NCBI RefSeq assembly: GCF_001438845.1
Contig: NZ_JQCL01000015.1
Span: forward strand, 1-64,000
From: Lactiplantibacillus xiangfangensis
GTDB lineage: Bacteria; Bacillota; Bacilli; Lactobacillales; Lactobacillaceae
Direction of reading: 5' to 3'
Length of the DNA: 64,000 nucleotides
This document shows, one piece after another, positions 49,029 through 58,868 of the stretch. The notes beneath the pieces are model-generated. The model was not told the origin of the DNA. It ran no database searches and was given only the letters and a program-made list of their open reading frames with translations. Made by a program: the position numbers and the translations under genes. Within the stretch, counting starts at the first letter, position 1. Each line of letters starts with the position of its first letter.

Positions 49029-51635
49029 CTATTCAACGACTTCCAATTGTGCGGCTCGTTGCCGACGTTGTTGCCACCGTTTATTAATTTCCAAGACAAT
49101 GGTTGGGATGAAGACACCAGTTAGCGCAATCACCCAAGCAGACCATGGAAGCACTGCGAGGCTGAAGAACTGCCGCAGCGGTGGCACAACGGCGATGGCC
49201 AGTATCACTAAGATTCCTACGACTAGTCCCCGATTCAATAGTGGGTTACGTTTGAACGTTGCCCAGCTCATTGGCCGGCGATCTTTAATCGCGTAAATAT
49301 CAATCATTGACCCGAGTGCTAACACTAAGAAGACCATCGTCATCCCAATTGACGCTTGGTTAGCGGCTAAGCCAAACCGGCCAATGGCGTAAATGCCTAA
49401 CGTTAAAATCGTAAACGTTACGGCCCGGACAGCTAATCGTGACCCTAAGCCACGCGCTAAGATGCTTTCATCATTTGCCACCGGTGGCTGTTGCATGGCC
49501 AACGGTTCGCCCGGTTCCTGACTGATAAAGAAGCCCGGAATTCCATCAGCTAACACGTTAACAATTAGCAACTGTTCCGCTAGTAGCGGCGCACCCCAAC
49601 CAAACAGGACAGCCCCGACCATCAAGAAGATTTGGGCAAAGTTAACCCCAACCAAGAACTCAACGGCTTTGATGATGTTTTGATAGACCGTGCGCCCTTC
49701 TTTAACGGCCGCAATAATGGTTGCAAAATTATCATCAGTCAAGACCATGTCGGCCGCTTCTTTAGAAACTTCCGTCCCGGTAATCCCCATGGCAATCCCG
49801 ACGTCGGCGGCTTTCAGCGCCGGCGCGTCATTAACGCCATCCCCGGTCATCGCCACGGTCTTGCCAAGACTTTGCCACGCTTGGACGATGCGAATCTTGT
49901 CGCTTGGTGACACCCGTGCGTACACGGCAATCTGGTCAATTTGCGCCCGCAATTCATCATCTGAAAGGGCCCGTAGCTGTTCCCCGCTGATAGCCTTAAA
50001 CGGCGCCGTTAAAATGCCAATTTCTTCTGCGATGGCACTGGCCGTCACTAAATGGTCCCCCGTAATCATGACCGGCATAATGCCAGCCTGCTTCGCAGCT
50101 TGAATAGCGGGGATGACTTCGGGACGCGGCGGATCAATCAACCCAACGAGTCCCGCTAAGTCTAAGTCCCGATTCAGGTTATCCCAATCATCGCTTGCCA
50201 CCGTGCTTGGCACAATCTTATAACCGACCGCTAAGACCCGTAACGCGTCACGGCCAAAGGCATCGTGGGCTTGTTGGCCGGCCCGTAATCCGGGCGTACC
50301 TGCTTTAAATGGAAGCCGGTCCCACGCCCCCTTTACAATGACCAGTTGGCGGTCATCCGCTAACTGGTGAACCGTCGTCATCATCTTTTTAGTCGAGTCA
50401 AACGGGTCCTCTGAAAGTCGCGGGGTCTCAGCTTCTAACGTCTGGCGCGTCATTTGGTGCGCCGCCAACCAGCGAACTGCGGCTAACTCAGTCGCATCCC
50501 CGATGGCCTGTTCTTCACCATCGACCTGCGTGATTTCGGCATTCGTCGCTAACCCCAAGTACTTCATTAACGTCGTTCCAGCCGGTGAAAGCAGGTCACT
50601 CGCCGTTGCGGTCCCACTTTTAGGTGTCCAATACTTCGTAATCGTCATTTGATTTTGGGTCAGTGTGCCGGTTTTATCCGAAGCAATCACATCCACACTA
50701 CCGATGGTTTCCACCGCGCTGACCCGCCGCATGATGGCGTTGCGGTCAGCCATCCGCCGCACACCGTGTGAGAGGCTGATTGTCACAATGATCGGCAAGG
50801 TTTCGGGAACGGCCGCGACCGCTAACGACACGCCAATCATTAAGCTGTCACCAATTCCTTGATTTTGAACCCAGACACTGAGGGCAAAAATAATCGCACC
50901 ACCTAAAACGGCAAAAGTAGTTAGCCAGCTTGATAGCCGGTTTAACCGGCCTTGAAGTGGTGTTGCCCGTTGTTTAGTCTTATTTAACAGCCCCGCAATT
51001 TGGCCTAATTCAGTGCTCATTCCGGTAGTCAGGACTTGAATTAAGCCCGTTCCGGCAGTCACAGCGGTCCCAGCGTATACTTGTTGTTCTTCAGTAACTT
51101 CATCAGCAGCGTAAGCAACCTTTTCAACCGGGACGCTTTCACCGGTCAAGACGGCTTCATCAATCGCTAAGTTTGTCCCCGTTAAAACGAGTGCATCAGC
51201 AGGCACTTGGTCCCCAGCTTTTAGTACCACTAAGTCACCTGGCACAATTTCGGTAGCGGCAATCGTCTGAATCGTCCCGTTTCGTCGAACGTTAGCAGTC
51301 GGGAGACTCATTGATTTTAACGCGGCCAAGGACTTCTCCGCGGAGGCTTCCTGGTACAAACCAATCGCGACGTTAATCACTAAAATGGCGCCAATGACAA
51401 TGGTTTTCGTCCACCCACCATTTTGGGCAAGGGCTAAATAGGTCGCCAGCCCAACTGCAAAGAGTAACACTAGTGAAGACACGTCACTCATATGTTGCCA
51501 AATTTTACGCCACAGTGGAACCGGTCGTGCGGCAACCAATTCGTTAGATCCGAATTGAGTCGTCCGTGACGCGATTTCCGCGGTTGTTAAACCGGAATCG
51601 GGGGTCTGTTTGAACGTCTTCTTGTCAAAATTCAT
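49029..51635 (-). CDS. P2-type cation-transporting ATPase (PacL-like)
   Basis: 868-residue membrane pump of the Ca2+/cation P2A type. TGES (VLTGESVPVEKV), Asp320 in SDKTGTLTQNQMT, GDGVNDAPALKAADVGIAMG and about ten helices are clear. The metal-site helix reads VPETLP instead of PEGLP of Ca pumps, so substrate (Ca, Mn, Mg or Na) is not certain. GGAGGAG precedes the ATG. Monocistronic, terminator at 48920. Confidence 0.92.
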   Translation of the reverse strand: MNFDKKTFKQTPDSGLTTAEIASRTTQFGSNELVAARPVPLWRKIWQHMSDVSSLVLLFAVGLATYLALAQNGGWTKTIVIGAILVINVAIGLYQEASAEKSLAALKSMSLPTANVRRNGTIQTIAATEIVPGDLVVLKAGDQVPADALVLTGTNLAIDEAVLTGESVPVEKVAYAADEVTEEQQVYAGTAVTAGTGLIQVLTTGMSTELGQIAGLLNKTKQRATPLQGRLNRLSSWLTTFAVLGGAIIFALSVWVQNQGIGDSLMIGVSLAVAAVPETLPIIVTISLSHGVRRMADRNAIMRRVSAVETIGSVDVIASDKTGTLTQNQMTITKYWTPKSGTATASDLLSPAGTTLMKYLGLATNAEITQVDGEEQAIGDATELAAVRWLAAHQMTRQTLEAETPRLSEDPFDSTKKMMTTVHQLADDRQLVIVKGAWDRLPFKAGTPGLRAGQQAHDAFGRDALRVLAVGYKIVPSTVASDDWDNLNRDLDLAGLVGLIDPPRPEVIPAIQAAKQAGIMPVMITGDHLVTASAIAEEIGILTAPFKAISGEQLRALSDDELRAQIDQIAVYARVSPSDKIRIVQAWQSLGKTVAMTGDGVNDAPALKAADVGIAMGITGTEVSKEAADMVLTDDNFATIIAAVKEGRTVYQNIIKAVEFLVGVNFAQIFLMVGAVLFGWGAPLLAEQLLIVNVLADGIPGFFISQEPGEPLAMQQPPVANDESILARGLGSRLAVRAVTFTILTLGIYAIGRFGLAANQASIGMTMVFLVLALGSMIDIYAIKDRRPMSWATFKRNPLLNRGLVVGILVILAIAVVPPLRQFFSLAVLPWSAWVIALTGVFIPTIVLEINKRWQQRRQRAAQLEVVE

Positions 51636-51876
51636 AGCATACTCCTCCGTAATTCGATTATCGTTACAATATCCATCACCTTATGATAACGGATACATTT
51701 ACCCAATCTGCGCCCAAACTATGAATAATATTTGAATCCGTACACCCGTGGCGCGCAGGCAAACCAGCTAGCAAGTCATTTTCTAGGAAAAATTCTATGG
51801 TTTACGTTCAGAAATAAGTTAAATGTGATGAATATTGTTATAATAGTAATCAAATACTAATTGGAGGCCCGGGTGC

Positions 51877-53427
51877 ATGCAAATTAAATTAATCTCAACA
51901 AGTGACGTGCACGGTTATCTCGCACCGACGGATTATAGTCGGCGCGATCACGTCGCGCCCTTCAGTCTCAGTCGGGCTGCCACTTTAATTGCGCAACTGA
52001 CCCAGCAAGACGACGACCAAGTGTGGCCAATCGTTATCGACAACGGTGATTACGTTCAGGGCTCACCGCTAACTTACTTTATCGCACGGCGACACCGGGC
52101 TCTCGCCCCACTATACTCGCAGTTGGCGAATTGTAACCACGTCGCTGCTGGGGTTCTCGGTAACCACGAATTCAACTACGGGCTTGATTACCTCGACCTG
52201 TGTGAATCCAGTCGTCATTACCCCATGCTGACCGCTAACATTCACGATGATCAGCAACGAACGTTATTTTCACAACCCTACACCATTCTCGAACGGTCGG
52301 GTGTCAAGGTTGCCATTTTAGGGCTAACCACTCAGTTCGTCAGTCGGTGGGAACAGCCTAAAAACATTGCCGGACTACACTTTGAAGACGTCGTCGAATG
52401 TGCAAAACGGTGGGTTCCAAAACTGCACGAACTCGCAGACGTTGTCGTCGTGGCTTACCACGGTGGCTTGGAACGCGATCCCCAAACGAACGCCCCCACG
52501 GAACGACTCAACGGTGAAAACCGGGGCTCAGCTTTGCTAGCAGAAGTGCCCGGAATCGATGCCATGATCACGGGACACCAACACCGCAAACTGGCCGTGA
52601 CAATCAACGGCGTCCCAGTCACCCAACCAGGAATGAAGGGGGCTAACGTCGGCGTGATTACCTTAGACGTCGATGACCAACGCCAAATTATTCGGCGCAA
52701 ACCTAACGTTATCAGTGTCAAAGAGACCCAACCGAACGCTGACCTAATGACACTTGTTTCACCAATTAACGAACGAATGGAAGATTGGTTAGACACGCCA
52801 CTAGGGCAAATTAACGGCGATATGCTGGTACATAATCACTTAGATGCCCGCTTGCATAATCACCCGTACATCGACTTTATCAACCGCGTCGAGATGGCCG
52901 CCACCGGAACCGACATAGCGGCCACCGCCCTTTTTAACGATGACGTTCCCGGGTTACGACAACACGTGACCATGCGTGAAGTCATGAACAGTTACGTTTA
53001 TCCAAATAAACTTGCCGTTGAAAAGATTACGGGTGCTGACTTGAAGCGCGCGCTTGAACGCTGTGCCAGTTATTTTCTATTGAAAAATGGCCGGGTCATC
53101 GTTAATCCTGAATTTTTAAAGCCTAAATTACGACACTACGTCTACGACATTTACAGTGGCATCGACTATACTTTCGATTTAACTAAGCCCATCGGACAAC
53201 GACTCGTTCGGTTAGACTATCACGGTCAACCCGTCACGGATGACCAACCACTAACCGTCACGTTAAATCACTACCGCGCTGGTGGTGGGGGAAACTATCC
53301 GATGTATGGGACGGCTAAAATTGATCACCAGTTGCCGACCGACATGACGGTATTAATCGCAGACTATTTCGCTGAACATCCGGTTGTGACGGCAAACCAG
53401 CCGACCAACTTTAACGTTAAGTACTAA
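51877..53427 (+). CDS. 5'-nucleotidase / 2',3'-cyclic phosphodiesterase family protein
   Basis: A 516-residue two-domain phosphatase: metallophosphoesterase domain (about 1-290) with Asp10/His12 (STSDVHGY), NGDYVQGSP, GNHEFNYG and GHQHRKL, then a 5'-nucleotidase C-terminal domain (about 310-505) with NHYRAGGGGNYP. No signal peptide, so unlike most family members it is probably cytoplasmic. Nucleotide breakdown is likely. GGAGG precedes the ATG. Confidence 0.92.
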   Translation: MQIKLISTSDVHGYLAPTDYSRRDHVAPFSLSRAATLIAQLTQQDDDQVWPIVIDNGDYVQGSPLTYFIARRHRALAPLYSQLANCNHVAAGVLGNHEFNYGLDYLDLCESSRHYPMLTANIHDDQQRTLFSQPYTILERSGVKVAILGLTTQFVSRWEQPKNIAGLHFEDVVECAKRWVPKLHELADVVVVAYHGGLERDPQTNAPTERLNGENRGSALLAEVPGIDAMITGHQHRKLAVTINGVPVTQPGMKGANVGVITLDVDDQRQIIRRKPNVISVKETQPNADLMTLVSPINERMEDWLDTPLGQINGDMLVHNHLDARLHNHPYIDFINRVEMAATGTDIAATALFNDDVPGLRQHVTMREVMNSYVYPNKLAVEKITGADLKRALERCASYFLLKNGRVIVNPEFLKPKLRHYVYDIYSGIDYTFDLTKPIGQRLVRLDYHGQPVTDDQPLTVTLNHYRAGGGGNYPMYGTAKIDHQLPTDMTVLIADYFAEHPVVTANQPTNFNVKY

Positions 53428-53460
53428 TTCTTAAATGGTGGTTTATTGATAAACTAAGTC

Positions 53461-53551
53461 GGGTCGTCACTGATGGTATGCGGTCGTGGCCTAAGACCGG
53501 AAGTTCACCGGTCAAAAGCCACCTTCACGACAGATACTATCAGTGACAACC
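53461..53551 (+). repeat. Repeat element B, copy 3
   Basis: Long hairpin with GTCACTGAT (53466-53474) and ATCAGTGAC (53539-53547), continued by GGTCGTG/CACGAC. It starts about 33 bp after the nucleotidase stop and lies 48 bp before element A copy 4. Confidence 0.8.
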
Positions 53552-53599
53552 TCTTAGTATTCAACTAATTTTAAATCATCCACAATAGAAAAAGATCTT

Positions 53600-53772
53600 A
53601 GCGAAGGTGGGCAAAATTGGTGTGCAGTGTCGGCAACATCAGGCAGCGCTTCTTAGCTGGCTGATGTTGCGGGGCGATTCAGAGACGTGGGCTGTCAGCT
53701 CTGAATCGAGGTCACAGACCGAACCATGGCTGTGACCGACCCCACAGCACACCGGCTTTGCTCACCGAAGCG
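53600..53772 (+). repeat. Repeat element A, copy 4
   Basis: Outer helix GGTGGGCAAA (53606-53615) with TTTGCTCACC (53757-53766, one G-U). Inner hairpin GCAACATCAGGCAGC/GCTGGCTGATGTTGC with loop GCTTCTTA, then CGATTCAGAG/CTCTGAATCG and GGTCACAG/CTGTGACC. It preserves the layout of the other copies. Confidence 0.85.
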
Positions 53773-53787
53773 GCCATTAATGTTAAA

Positions 53788-53846
53788 ACTAAAGGGACTA
53801 ATTTTAAGTCTGATGGATTCATCAAACTCAAAATTAGTCCCTTTTT
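53788..53846. terminator. Terminator of the AKR gene
   Basis: AAAGGGACTAATTTT (53791-53805) pairs with AAAATTAGTCCCTTT (53829-53843). Confidence 0.88.
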
Positions 53847-53887
53847 GATTAGATCAGTGTTTATCACTAGTCAGTTACTTTTAAAAA

Positions 53888-54748
53888 TTAGAAATCTACC
53901 TTATCTGGATCATTGGCCAAACCAGCGACGCCGTGCATCCCGTCGATTGTCTTCATATCAGCATCGGTTAACTCGAAGTCAAACAATTCTGTATTTTGCG
54001 CAATGCGATCAGCATGTACTGATTTTGGCAATGGCAAGAAGCCGTGTTGTAAGGACCAGCGTAAAACGACCTGTGCAACACTCTTATGGTACTTATCAGC
54101 AATTGTCTTCAACTCTGGAATACCAAAGATCTTCCCAGTGCCAAGTGGACTGTAAGCTTCGGATAAAATTCCGTGTTCACGGTTATAAGCAACCACTTCG
54201 TCTTCCGTATCACTAGGGTTCAAGAAGATTTGGTTAACTGCGGGAATCACTTTAGCCGTCTTTAGCAAGGCATCCAAGTGCTTTGGCCGGAAGTTAGAAA
54301 CACCAATTGCACGTGCTTTGCGATCAGCGTAAGCTTCTTCCATAGCCCGCCAAGTGTCCGCGTTTAATTGTTCCCAATTGTCACGCATGGCAGCTGGATT
54401 TGGCCAGTGAATCAAGTATAAGTCCACGTAGTCTAACCCTAACTTCTTCAAAGAGGTTTCCAAAGCTGCCTTGGCAGCTTCGTAACCGTGGTCCGCATTC
54501 CAAAGTTTAGTCGTGACGAATAGGTCTTCACGGGCAACGCCACTATCGGCGATAGCCTTACCAACGCTGTCTTCGTTACCATAGGCTGCGGCCGTATCAA
54601 TGTGCCGGTAACCGGCCTTTAAAGCAGCCAGCACGGAATCGTATGCAACTTGACCATCGGGCGTTTGCCAAGTTCCAAAGCCAACAATGGGAATCTTTGT
54701 TCCGTTATTTAAACTATACGTATCGGTGAGTTTTGTTAAAGCAGTCAT
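53888..54748 (-). CDS. Aldo/keto reductase (2,5-diketo-gluconate reductase-like)
   Basis: A 286-residue NADPH-dependent reductase of the AKR5-like group. Tetrad: Asp51 and Tyr56 (HIDTAAAYGNE), Lys81 (VTTKLW), His114 (YLIHWPNP); IGVSNFRPKHL is the family signature. Likely acts on small aldehydes or dicarbonyls such as methylglyoxal; substrate inferred only from family. ATG 54748 with AGGAGG 8 nt upstream; the longer frame to 54781 lacks a ribosome site. Confidence 0.92.
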   Translation of the reverse strand: MTALTKLTDTYSLNNGTKIPIVGFGTWQTPDGQVAYDSVLAALKAGYRHIDTAAAYGNEDSVGKAIADSGVAREDLFVTTKLWNADHGYEAAKAALETSLKKLGLDYVDLYLIHWPNPAAMRDNWEQLNADTWRAMEEAYADRKARAIGVSNFRPKHLDALLKTAKVIPAVNQIFLNPSDTEDEVVAYNREHGILSEAYSPLGTGKIFGIPELKTIADKYHKSVAQVVLRWSLQHGFLPLPKSVHADRIAQNTELFDFELTDADMKTIDGMHGVAGLANDPDKVDF

Positions 54749-54938
54749 CAAAGTGCCTCCTAAGAATAGCGCTAAAAACAACGATGCGTTTTCAGTGCTT
54801 CATTAGGTTAATTCTACCCTGAAACTAGGGGGCGCCGTCAAACAATCTGTTCTAATATTAGTGACGATGATTCGATTTCGTGAGAAAATAGTTTTATCTA
54901 ATTGAACAACACTTTATTTATTGGGGAGGCTGCATATT

Positions 54939-55691
54939 GTGGAACAAACAAACGTGATGTTGCAAGCCACACTGCTGGCAGGTGCCATTTTACTCGAAAA
55001 TGGTGCCGAAATTGAACGGGTGGAAGATACCATGCAACGCATCGCAACCAATGCTGGGTACCCCGACGCTCAAATCTTTGTCCTACTGACCGGTATTACA
55101 GTCTCCTTACCGGAAGCGGCGACCAGCCAAGTGCGGGCCATTCATCGTCGGGGAATGGACCTTGAAAAGGTGGACCAGGTCAACACTTTGTCACGCCGAT
55201 TTGCCGCCCACGATATCGACTTAACACAATTTGCAACCCAGTTAGACCAAGTCAATCAAGCCGTACCCACGTTCCCTTTCAGCTGGTTATTAATTGCTTC
55301 AGCAGTCGTTAGCGTTCCACTAATGGTCGCCTTTACCGGCCACGCTACCCCGGCTGATTTAGTGACGTGCGCCCTCGCCGGCACCCTCGGCTTTTCCACC
55401 TATTATTGGGTCAACCGACTCGGCTCAATTCGCTTCTTAAGTGAATTTATGGGCGCGTTAATTATTGGCCTAATTACGTTGATTGGTGAACACGTCGCCC
55501 CTGGCAGCTACCATCCCGACGCCATTATTATTGGTGCAGTTATGCCATTAGTCCCCGGTGTCGCAATTACCAACGCTGTCCGTGACACGATGACGGGCAA
55601 CTTACTAAGTGGCCCCGCCCGTGCCATTGAAGCAATTTTATCCGCATGCGCCATCGGGGTCGGTATTGCCCTGACGTCATTTTTCTATTAG
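54939..55691 (+). CDS. ThrE-like exporter, large subunit (DUF1212)
   Basis: 250 residues: a cytoplasmic N-terminal domain (about 1-115, GAILLENGAEIERVEDTMQRI signature) and five helices. Half of a split ThrE-type threonine/serine exporter. Start GTG 54939, GGGGAGG 9 nt upstream; the frame opens earlier over that site. The ribosome site of the partner gene begins in its stop codon, so the two are coupled. Confidence 0.88.
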   Translation: MEQTNVMLQATLLAGAILLENGAEIERVEDTMQRIATNAGYPDAQIFVLLTGITVSLPEAATSQVRAIHRRGMDLEKVDQVNTLSRRFAAHDIDLTQFATQLDQVNQAVPTFPFSWLLIASAVVSVPLMVAFTGHATPADLVTCALAGTLGFSTYYWVNRLGSIRFLSEFMGALIIGLITLIGEHVAPGSYHPDAIIIGAVMPLVPGVAITNAVRDTMTGNLLSGPARAIEAILSACAIGVGIALTSFFY

Positions 55692-55704
55692 GAGGGAACT
55701 CATT

Positions 55705-56169
55705 TTGGGACACTGGATTTTAACAACTGGGATCCTCCAACTCGTCTTGGCCTACTTCGCAACGGCCGGCTTCGGCGTTCTCTTGAACATCCCCCGGCGC
55801 GCCCTCAATCTCAGTGGTTGGGTCGGCGCTGCGGGTTGGTTGACCTACGAATTTTTGTATTTCTTATTACCAACCAGTATCAACGTCAAACTAGCCGTCG
55901 GTAATCTGATTGCTGCGGTGGTTATCGGGGTTGCTAGCGGGTTAGCAGCACATTATAAGCACATGCCCATGATTATTTTCAACATTCCTAGCCTCGTTCC
56001 GTTGGTTCCCGGAGGACAGTCTTACCGGGTCGTCCGTAACCTCGTGACTGGTCACCCCCACGTTGCCTCGGAGTACCTCGCACAGGTCGTCATCATCGCC
56101 GGCGTTATTGCGATTGGCTTCTTAATCGCTGAATTTATCAACCGAGTGACGTGGCGGCTCATTCATTAA
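55705..56169 (+). CDS. ThrE-like exporter, small subunit (DUF3815)
   Basis: 154 residues with five helices, corresponding to the C-terminal half of ThrE. IFNIPSLVPLVPGGQSYRVVRNLV is the conserved pore-like segment. Start TTG 55705, with GGAGGG upstream. Probably works as a heteromer with the preceding gene; amino-acid export is the family-based prediction. Confidence 0.88.
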   Translation: MGHWILTTGILQLVLAYFATAGFGVLLNIPRRALNLSGWVGAAGWLTYEFLYFLLPTSINVKLAVGNLIAAVVIGVASGLAAHYKHMPMIIFNIPSLVPLVPGGQSYRVVRNLVTGHPHVASEYLAQVVIIAGVIAIGFLIAEFINRVTWRLIH

Positions 56170-56200
56170 ACTCAATAAAATCAAATAGTCTAGACTAAAA

Positions 56201-56248
56201 AATCCCGTGAATAAGCAACCAATTTAGGTTGTTCATTCACGGGATTCT
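56201..56248. terminator. Bidirectional terminator
   Basis: AATCCCGTGAAT..GCAACC pairs with GGTTG..ATTCACGGGATT between the ThrE-like pair and uppP. Confidence 0.9.
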
Positions 56249-56279
56249 TTAGTTAATCGTTATTTTGAAAATATTAATG

Positions 56280-57113
56280 CTACATCAAAGTCTTTACTGC
56301 AAAGTAAGCAATCACAACTACCCCAAGGACGATTCGGTACCAACCGAAAATCTTGAAGTCGTTCTTCTTGATGTAATCCAGCAAGAAGCGAATGGCTAAG
56401 TAGGCCACAACGAAGGAAACGATGACCCCAACGGCTAAGACAACGCCTTGCAGGCCAGCTAAGGAACCACCGTGGGCGAAGAATTTCACTAACTTCAAGA
56501 GTGACGCCCCAAACATCGTTGGAATCGCCATGAAAAAGGAGAATTCAGTCGCAACGTACCGTGACGTTCCAATCAAGATGGCCCCTAAAATGGTTGCCCC
56601 AGAACGGGACGTCCCTGGTACCAATGATAAGAGCTGGAAACACCCAATGAATAAAGCTGTCGTATAAGGTAACGTCTTCAAGTCAGCGAACCGTGGTGTT
56701 AACGCCTTGTTATGGTTTTCAATCACGATGAAGAGAATCCCATAAACGATCAAGGCAGCGGAAACCACGCCCCAGTTCATTAAATGTTCATCCATCCAGT
56801 CATTCAATGGTAACCCAACGATCACCGATGGAATCACGGCAAGGATCACTTTACTCCACAGCACCCACGTATCGCGCTTTTCGGTACGATCTTTACGCGG
56901 TGACAACGGGTTCAACTTATGGAAGTACAAGACGACGACCGCCATGATGGCCCCTAATTGAATCACCACGTTGAACATGTCCGTAAATTGCGTGGACTGT
57001 TGCATTTTGATGAATTCATCAACTAACACCAAGTGACCCGTCGAACTAATTGGTAAGAATTCAGTAATCCCTTCAACAATCCCCAAGATTACCGCTTTAA
57101 AAATATCTAACAC
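56280..57113 (-). CDS. uppP: Undecaprenyl-diphosphatase
   Basis: Regenerates undecaprenyl phosphate, the lipid carrier for cell-wall synthesis; gives bacitracin tolerance (BacA). 277 residues, about eight helices. [17 protein letters not shown] (14-30) and [13 protein letters not shown] are the two active-site signatures. The start GTG 57113 has AAAGGAA 9 nt upstream. Monocistronic. Confidence 0.96.
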   Translation of the reverse strand: MLDIFKAVILGIVEGITEFLPISSTGHLVLVDEFIKMQQSTQFTDMFNVVIQLGAIMAVVVLYFHKLNPLSPRKDRTEKRDTWVLWSKVILAVIPSVIVGLPLNDWMDEHLMNWGVVSAALIVYGILFIVIENHNKALTPRFADLKTLPYTTALFIGCFQLLSLVPGTSRSGATILGAILIGTSRYVATEFSFFMAIPTMFGASLLKLVKFFAHGGSLAGLQGVVLAVGVIVSFVVAYLAIRFLLDYIKKNDFKIFGWYRIVLGVVVIAYFAVKTLM

Positions 57114-57257
57114 AAGCGAATTCCTTTCTTTTTAAAGGCCCGGTTCACTAAAAACCGCGCAGATTAAATTGGCAGCCATTTTGACTGTCAGCTTATTCAC
57201 ATTATAGCAAGCGACTATCCGAGATAATAGCATTCAAGGGTATCTTTTTCGTAAAGA

Positions 57258-57776
57258 TTACTTAGTTAGCGCTGCCAACGCTGATTCAAAGGCGTCTTGA
57301 GTTTGGTCGTCAAAACAAACAATCTCAATCAACGTAACACTTTTTGCAGTGCTTGCGGCCGTCTGCTGCAACGTTTGTAAGGCTAAGGGCGCCGCAATCG
57401 CTAGTGGAAACCGATAAACTCCGGTGCTGATCGATGGGAATGCCACCGTTTGACACCCTTGCGCAGCCGCGACATTCAAGCTGTTCCGGTAGCTATTGGC
57501 TAACAGCGCTACCTCGTTATGCTGACCGCCCCGCCAAATGGGACCGGGCGTATGGACCACGTATTTGGCGGGCAACTGGTAGCCCTTCGTCAGCTTAGCT
57601 TCACCCGTTTCACAGCCGTGGAGGGCCCGGCAAGCCGCAAGTAGCTTGGGCCCAGCTGCGCGATGAATGGCACCGTCCACACCGCCGCCACCTAACAAAC
57701 TCGTATTCGCTGCGTTAACGATGGCATCCACCACGACTTTAGTAATGTCGCCACGAACAATTTTAATCGTCACCAT
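57258..57776 (-). CDS. Macro-domain ADP-ribose hydrolase (YmdB-like)
   Basis: 172 residues forming one macro domain. GDITKVVVDAIVNAANTSLLGGGGVDGAIHRAAG (in parts: residues 9-42) is the ADP-ribose-binding loop, and FPSISTGVYRFPLAIAA the second. Likely deacetylates O-acetyl-ADP-ribose or removes ADP-ribose from targets. Its ribosome site GGGGAGG is within the end of the TetR gene two bases upstream, so the pair is translated together. Confidence 0.92.
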   Translation of the reverse strand: MVTIKIVRGDITKVVVDAIVNAANTSLLGGGGVDGAIHRAAGPKLLAACRALHGCETGEAKLTKGYQLPAKYVVHTPGPIWRGGQHNEVALLANSYRNSLNVAAAQGCQTVAFPSISTGVYRFPLAIAAPLALQTLQQTAASTAKSVTLIEIVCFDDQTQDAFESALAALTK

Positions 57777-57778
57777 GC

Positions 57779-58348
57779 CTATGCCTCCCCTAAAATCAGC
57801 CGGACGCTCATTTGCGCCTGGCGCTTCAGTTGAGCAGCCCCTGGATTTTGTTTAGCTAACAGCTGGAGGCCACTCCGAACTTGCATTAAACTTGCCGCTA
57901 CCTCAGCCGTCGTCGCTGGCAATTGGCTGGCCCGTGGTATCAATAGACCGGCCAAACGCGATTGCAGATTCGTATAAACCGTTTGGAGTTGTGCCGCCAC
58001 AACCGCATCCCGGGCGCCCACTTCGGCCATTAGATTAACCATCAGACAACCTGTTGGCCACTGATCACTTTGAAAAGGCATCAGTAAACAGTCCGCTAAC
58101 ACGGCAAATAATGGCGTCTGGCGCGCACGGTCCCGTTCGATCAACTGCGTGAGTTGCGCATCCAGAGTCGTTTGGTATAACTTTAAGCACTGGCGTAACG
58201 CCACCGCCTTACTATGATACTGTCGGTAAAATTGCGAGCGCGATAACCCACTTGCCGTCACCAAATCGGCGACCGTCGTTTGACCGTAACCCGCTTGCCA
58301 AAATTGAACCATCATCGCCGTTTTAGCGGTCGTTTCTACTGATGCCAT
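57779..58348 (-). CDS. TetR-family regulator, coupled to macro-domain gene
   Basis: 189 residues. The N-terminal helix-turn-helix (about 8-55) has GYGQTTVADLVTASGLSRSQFYRQYHSK; the C-terminal ligand domain is divergent. Ends two bases before the macro-domain gene. GGGGGAA precedes the ATG. Probably controls its own operon; ligand unknown. Confidence 0.88.
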   Translation of the reverse strand: MASVETTAKTAMMVQFWQAGYGQTTVADLVTASGLSRSQFYRQYHSKAVALRQCLKLYQTTLDAQLTQLIERDRARQTPLFAVLADCLLMPFQSDQWPTGCLMVNLMAEVGARDAVVAAQLQTVYTNLQSRLAGLLIPRASQLPATTAEVAASLMQVRSGLQLLAKQNPGAAQLKRQAQMSVRLILGEA

Positions 58349-58366
58349 TCAAATTCCCCCAATCAC

Positions 58367-58690
58367 TTAGTCTGCAATTAAATACTGAATTCCACGTACG
58401 ATTGACCATAAGTAACTGCCTAACGCAACAATGGCTAGGACCGCCATTAAGACAACGGCTAGCCACCCGCTATTAACAAAGTTATTCATGACCATCCCCG
58501 TCACACCGAGAATAATCACAAAGATGATACCCATTACTACCGGTAATAAATGCAGCCAGAATGCTTTGCCCGCAGCCCGGTGTGCATCCGGATTATTCCC
58601 CGTCAGTAACCACACGATTAGTGGAAACAAAACGGGTAAAAAGATAATACTCAGGTAGCTCAAACTATTAATTACGCGATTATTGGTCAT
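58367..58690 (-). CDS. DUF4870-like membrane protein
   Basis: 107 residues with three helices (about 9-30, 43-65, 76-103) and the DUF4870-like SLSYLSIIFLPVLFPLIVWLL and HRAAGKAFWLHLL segments. Function unknown. ATG 58690 with GAGGGG 7 nt upstream; the frame continues 51 codons upstream but without start signal. Upstream of the TetR gene by 18 bp, possibly co-transcribed. Confidence 0.75.
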   Translation of the reverse strand: MTNNRVINSLSYLSIIFLPVLFPLIVWLLTGNNPDAHRAAGKAFWLHLLPVVMGIIFVIILGVTGMVMNNFVNSGWLAVVLMAVLAIVALGSYLWSIVRGIQYLIAD

Positions 58691-58868
58691 TATTAAACCC
58701 CTCTTCATCCCTTTTAATCCGAGTATAGCGAACCCACCCACCACTCGCAAATGATAAAGATAACTTAAAAAGGTTAGAAGTCTCTCAAATTTCGTTGCCC
58801 GACTCAAAAGACATTGGGTGAATCTGCTATAATTAAGGCGCATTAGTTAAGATGCGGAGGAAATTATC

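Noticed and set aside
58691-58843. 51-codon N-terminal extension of the DUF4870 protein
   Set aside because: No ribosome site at the upstream start; GAGGGG directly precedes the internal ATG.
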